Source: Albula goreensis (lineage: Eukaryota; Chordata; Actinopteri; Albuliformes; Albulidae). From it: a stretch of 64,000 nucleotides of DNA. A model generated the notes under the pieces. It was given only the letters and a program-made list of their open reading frames with translations. It did no database searches and was not told the DNA's origin. The stretch covers positions 5,821,184 to 5,885,183 of the forward strand of contig CM040746.1 of NCBI GenBank assembly GCA_022829145.1, in the 5' to 3' direction. Position numbers and translations under genes: made by a program. This document shows, in pieces, positions 59,963-64,000 of this stretch; the first letter of the stretch is position 1, and each line of letters opens with the position of its first letter.

Positions 59963-60391
59963 TTGAAAGGGCTGCTGGACTCATCTTGATGTTTTTCAGC
60001 AGTACATGTAATTTGCACAATGATCCATTTTCAAAGCAAGAATTGGTTGTGAAGTCAATTTTCTCGTTTCCTCTTAAAACCATTTCAGACATGCTGTAAC
60101 AAATGCTTATACAAATTCTTAGTTTTTTTTTATTTGGATATGAACAAAACAAAAGTTTAAAAAGTAAAAACAATTTTTTTAAATTTGACAGTTTGTTTTT
60201 GAAAGCAAAATAAAAGAGAATAGTAGAGAGAAGAGCGAAGGGAAAGGAGAGAAACATGTCTCAGATGTGCGGTGGCTATTCTGTGGGCGCTACTTTCCCA
60301 ACTCCTACACCACCACTCCGCTTCAGTTTTATGAGTTTTTCTTGGAGTGAAATCAGGAAGCAAATTTGGCTGGAAAGGGCCTTTAAATCAA
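59963..60391 (+). repeat. TTTAAAGGCC-family repeat, near-complete copy
   Basis: The left end TTTGAAAGGGCTGCTGGACT continues with CATCTTGATGTTTTTCAGCA. The right end shows CTTCAGTTTTATGAGTTTTT and TTTGGCTGGAAAGGGCCTTT AAA, matching the 36.0-kb copy. About 430 bp. Confidence 0.65.
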
Positions 60392-60530
60392 ACAGGCACA
60401 GCTCTCATCTATCTGAGGTCTGTAGAACCCTTCTATTTGGGATCACACTGGGTATACCCCCATGCACTGGGGAGAGCAGTGTTACTGTTACTCTACCACG
60501 CCTCCACACACAGGGGATAGCATTGTTACT

Positions 60531-61543
60531 TGACAGAGCCCTCAGTCACAGTCTGAGTTGCAGGGTGTGAGTGACAGAGCCCTCAGTCACAGTCTGAGCT
60601 ACAGGGTGTGAGTGACAGAGCCCTCAGTCATAGTCTGAGTTACAGGGTGTGAGTGACAGAGCCCTCAGTCATAGTCTGAGTTACAGGGTGTGAGTGACAG
60701 AGCCCTCAGTCACAGTCTGAGTTACAGGGTGTGAGTGACAGAGCCCTCAGTCATAGTCTGAGTTACAGAGTGTGAGTGACAGAGCCCTCAGTCACAGTCT
60801 GAGTTACAGAGTGTGAGTGACAGAGCCCTCAGTCACAGTCTGAGTTACAGAGTGTGAGTGACAGAGCCCTCAGTCATAGTCTGAGTTACAGGGTGTGAGT
60901 GACAGAGCCCTCAGTCACAGTCTGAGTTACAGAGTGTGAGTGACAGAGCCCTCAGTCATAGTCTGAGTTACAGAGTGTGAGTGACAGAGCCCTCAGTCAC
61001 AGCCTGAGTTACAGAGTGTGAGTGACAGAGCCCTCAGTCATAGTCTGAGTTACAGGGTGTGAGTGACAGAGCCCTCAGTCACAGTCTGAGTTACAGGGTG
61101 TGAGTGACAGAGCCCTCAGTCATTGTCTGAGTTACAGGGTGTGAGTGACAGAGCCCTCAGTCACAGTCTGAGTTACAGGATGTGAGTGACAGAGCCGTCA
61201 GTCATAGTTTGAGTTACAGGGTGTGAGTGACAGAGCCCTCAGTCACAGTCTGAGTTACAGGGTATGAGTGACAGAGCCCTCAGTCACAGTCTGAGTTACA
61301 GGGTATGAGTGACAGAGCCCTCAGTCACAGTCTGGGTTACAGGGCATGAGTGACAGAACCCTCAGTCACAGTCTGAGTTACAGGGTATGAGTGACAGAGC
61401 CCGCAGTCACAGTCTGAGTTACAGGGTATGAGTGACAGAGCCCGCAGTCACAGTCTGAGTTACAGGGTGTGAGTGACAGAGCCCTCAGTCATAGTCTGAG
61501 TTACAGGGCATGAGTGACAGAGCCCTCATTCACAGTCTGAGAG
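60531..61543. repeat. 41-bp minisatellite, about 25 copies
   Basis: The unit is GTGACAGAGCCCTCAGTCAC plus AGTCTGAGTTACAGGGTGTGA. Variants CACAG/CATAG and GGGTGTG/GAGTGTG/GGGTATG/GGGCATG are intermixed, with the GTATG/GCATG forms clustered at the right end. It lies about 5.6 kb upstream of the apln ATG. Confidence 0.97.
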
Positions 61544-61544
61544 C

Positions 61545-64000
61545 CACCTGCTGTCCTATATTCAGTCAGTTATTGAGGCTGCCTTGGTCCAGTCAGTGCT
61601 GACACTACCAGACACTGCACATTTTTCTGTCTTTCTGGGAGACTTTCATTTTCCCGTGGTCTCCCTGGCTAAGGCTTCCATGTATATGTATACATACTTG
61701 TATGTGTATACATACACACTATATTTAATTCCATAAATTCATAGTGTATTTTTCACTTGATAATCCCAATCAATAATCATATCCAGTGGACACAAATTAT
61801 TTTAAATAAATATAAATTTGATTTTAAACATGACCTTGAAGATGCCACGTAATAGTATCCACTGGCAGCGGGAATGTTGTGCTGTGCCACCATTCCTCTG
61901 TCCACTTAACTGTTTTTTTTGTCTTCCGTCATCCCGCTGTTATTATTGGCGCTGTCCATGCGAATGCAGCTTTACAGTGTCCCCAGGTACGGAGGCCAGC
62001 ATACGGCAGCTACCTCACCAGGTGCAGAACCGTCAGACACAATGGAAATCATGCAGAGATCTCAGCTACATAAATCATTATATCGCATTTCTGTCGGGTC
62101 ACGTCTACCCGTACCTGCCTGATGTGTGCGGGATAAATCGGGCATTGTTCATTGGAGGATACCAATTTCATCACCATATTGTCCATTTTCTCTCATCTTT
62201 TGTGTAGCTTGAATTGTAAACAACGGAATCTTCAAAAAGTACACTGTAATGTGGAGTGTCTCAGGGCGAGTGCACATGTTTTTTAGTATTGTTTATTGTC
62301 CCCCAGTATCGCACAGTACAGACATTATCATCCACTCCCCCAGGAGAAGCATTCATCAGGAGAATGGGCCGCTTCATGCCCTCACAAGCCAGGCAGACAC
62401 AAGACTCTTAAAACAACAAGCAAAAGCAGAGCTCTGAATGCCTCCAATTTTATCCTCCACATCAGACCCCAGCTCATACCTGGGACTTTCCCCGGGTGGC
62501 TGCAAGGTGAATCCTGCGCTAGGGGTCACCTGTGGCATCATGGAACCTGCCGCTGACAGGGGTCTGTTGCTGGCAGAGGGCAAAAATGTGTGTAAAACAT
62601 TCTTTAGATGTCGGGAAGAACTGAAAACACTCCTGCATATCCTGTGTTATCAGACAAAAATGTATGATCACATGAAAGAAAAATGTTGTTATGAATATTG
62701 GTGATAATAGATGGTTCTTTTGAAATTGTCAGTAATCTGCAGTAATCTTCTACTTGAGGAAAAAAGGGTTTCGGCAATTGAAATAATTACGTGACCCAGG
62801 TATGGTTTGTAGTGGTATCTTTCAAAGCCGGCTTTACTGTGAGTTTGTACAGTGTATGTTTCCGTGGATACTGGCCGTCTTTTCCCATGCTTCCCTGAAC
62901 TTGAAAATGCTACTTACATCTAAGTCCTGCAGCTGCCCAAGCCTCTGAATTACTTCGTTTCGTTCCTTCTTTCTTCCGCCCCCTCAGGGTCTCTTCAAAA
63001 AAACAATGTGTTGTTCACCCGAAAATGCGCTGGGCAGCGGATCAAAAGCAGTCAAAACAAAACGGGAGCAGTCTAAATGCAGTGTCCAACATAGTGGATT
63101 GTTTTTGATATGTTTTGGGCTTATCGCAGCCTGAGATCAGTGCGGTGGTTTGCACATACGTAGCTTGGACATGGCCTGCTGGTTTGGTTTATGGATGTTG
63201 CTTTGCAGCGTAGCGTGTTGGGGTGGTGCCACGTATGGGGGAAAGCGTGCCGCAGCATGATCTCATCGCCACACTGTGCGATACACGCTGATATCACCTG
63301 ACACACGTAAGATAATGGCGTTCTCTGAGAACGAGAGACCGCAAGTCAGATATTCGTCCTGAGCTTAGTGCGTTCAAACACATCTGTTTACCTTTTTAAA
63401 CTCGTCCTATCCTGCTCACGGACAACTTATTGGAGGTCTAGAAAACCTAAGTAAAAATAATGTGACATTCAAAGTATTGAAGTTTTGACTCAGATTTGGC
63501 TTTGGGGAAAGGTCCTGATCCAAGAAAAGGAGATCTACGCCCGTTGAGTAGGTTCTTATTGTTGGCAAATGTGACCCTTTGTAAGTAATGTTTACTGGTC
63601 TCAAAAAATGAATCATCACTAACAGAGATTTACGTATCACTGTTTGTGCCCCTGTTTGTGCCCCTGGTTCTACCATTAACTGGCTTTACTTGTCTCTGCC
63701 AATTCAAAGTACTCATTTTCTAGAAGGCTTTATTTTATACTTATTTTAAATTTAGCAGAAGTCATTCAAAAGATTGATGAGCTTCTGTTCTTGTATTTGT
63801 TGTCACTGACAGTAGGTACATATTAAGAGTATGCTGAGTGTGATTGTACTCAATACAGCCTAATATTTTACAAATTCTTTTTTGTTGACTGTGCACCGTT
63901 GCTGGACCTGAGCGTAAAGCCCAGAAAATCTTTAGGGATTTGGGTGCAGTCTGAGCAAAGTACAAGCATCGAGACTGCTGGAGCTCAAGTCTCTGTGCTA
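61545..64000. other. Non-coding flank, nothing firm
   Basis: An AT-rich part with a TATGTATACATAC palindromic stretch near 61690, then moderately GC-rich DNA. Open frames around 62.3-62.6 kb and 63.1-63.3 kb lack splice or family support. No neighbouring gene was identified. Confidence 0.45.

Noticed and set aside
1-64000. CRISPR arrays, operons, ribosome binding sites, phage or prokaryotic systems
   Set aside because: The tandem arrays have no unique spacers, and the window carries spliced genes, SINEs and LINEs typical of a vertebrate genome.

Overview
This window is vertebrate nuclear DNA, almost certainly from a ray-finned fish. It has no prokaryotic gene organisation. One protein-coding gene can be named with confidence: apelin (apln), on the minus strand. 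Its signal-peptide exon lies at 54875-54941. The exon carrying the mature peptide and stop codon lies at 35739-35904, so intron 1 is about 19 kb. The joined product is 75 residues and ends in the invariant apelin C-terminus (RLSHKGPMPF). The signal peptide and the Arg/Pro-rich approach to the hormone resemble zebrafish apelin as I remember it, which is the main reason for calling the source a teleost. The fish-type LINE, SINE and Harbinger remnants and the many minisatellites fit this. In mammals the apelin gene has a third exon that is entirely 3' UTR. Exon 2 here is followed by a good donor just after the stop, so a non-coding exon 3 is expected below 35.7 kb, but I could not place it.

Layout. 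1-3.4 kb: a 34-bp minisatellite, a GT/GA microsatellite, a SINE fragment, a palindromic dispersed repeat and a 42-bp minisatellite. 3.4-21 kb: mostly unremarkable non-coding DNA with hAT-like remnants (7.6-9.2 kb), a tRNA-derived SINE (16.2-16.6 kb) and a 14-bp array (17.0 kb). 21.0-22.9 kb: a decayed PIF/Harbinger transposon with a 53-bp minisatellite inside it. 23.1-24.6 kb: a 5'-truncated L2/Rex-type LINE on the minus strand. 25-35.7 kb: non-coding, downstream of or inside the 3' part of apln. 35.7-54.9 kb: apln exons 1 and 2 and the large intron, which holds 43-bp, 32-bp and 45-bp minisatellites, SINEs, LINE-like fragments in inverted orientation and a CpG-rich patch. 55-64 kb: the upstream flank of apln, with microsatellites, a (CACTCA)-type array, a TIR-bounded repeat and a 41-bp minisatellite of about 25 units.

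Most of the longest open reading frames here are minisatellites, not genes. Units of 42 and 45 bp keep all copies in one frame, and the 43-bp unit lacks stops in every forward frame. Comparing the window with itself reveals three dispersed families: one with TTTAAAGGCC termini (up to five copies), one tRNA-derived SINE (three copies), and one LINE-3'-end-like family (an inverted pair that also appears to have seeded the 43-bp array). The most testable ideas are that the 45-bp array in apln intron 1 is a dense array of paired CACCTG E-boxes, and that the 42-bp array repeats a perfect palindrome containing the homeodomain core TAATTA. I found no system here that I would claim is a new biological system. 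All similarity statements come from reading the sequence and from memory of family motifs, not from database searches.
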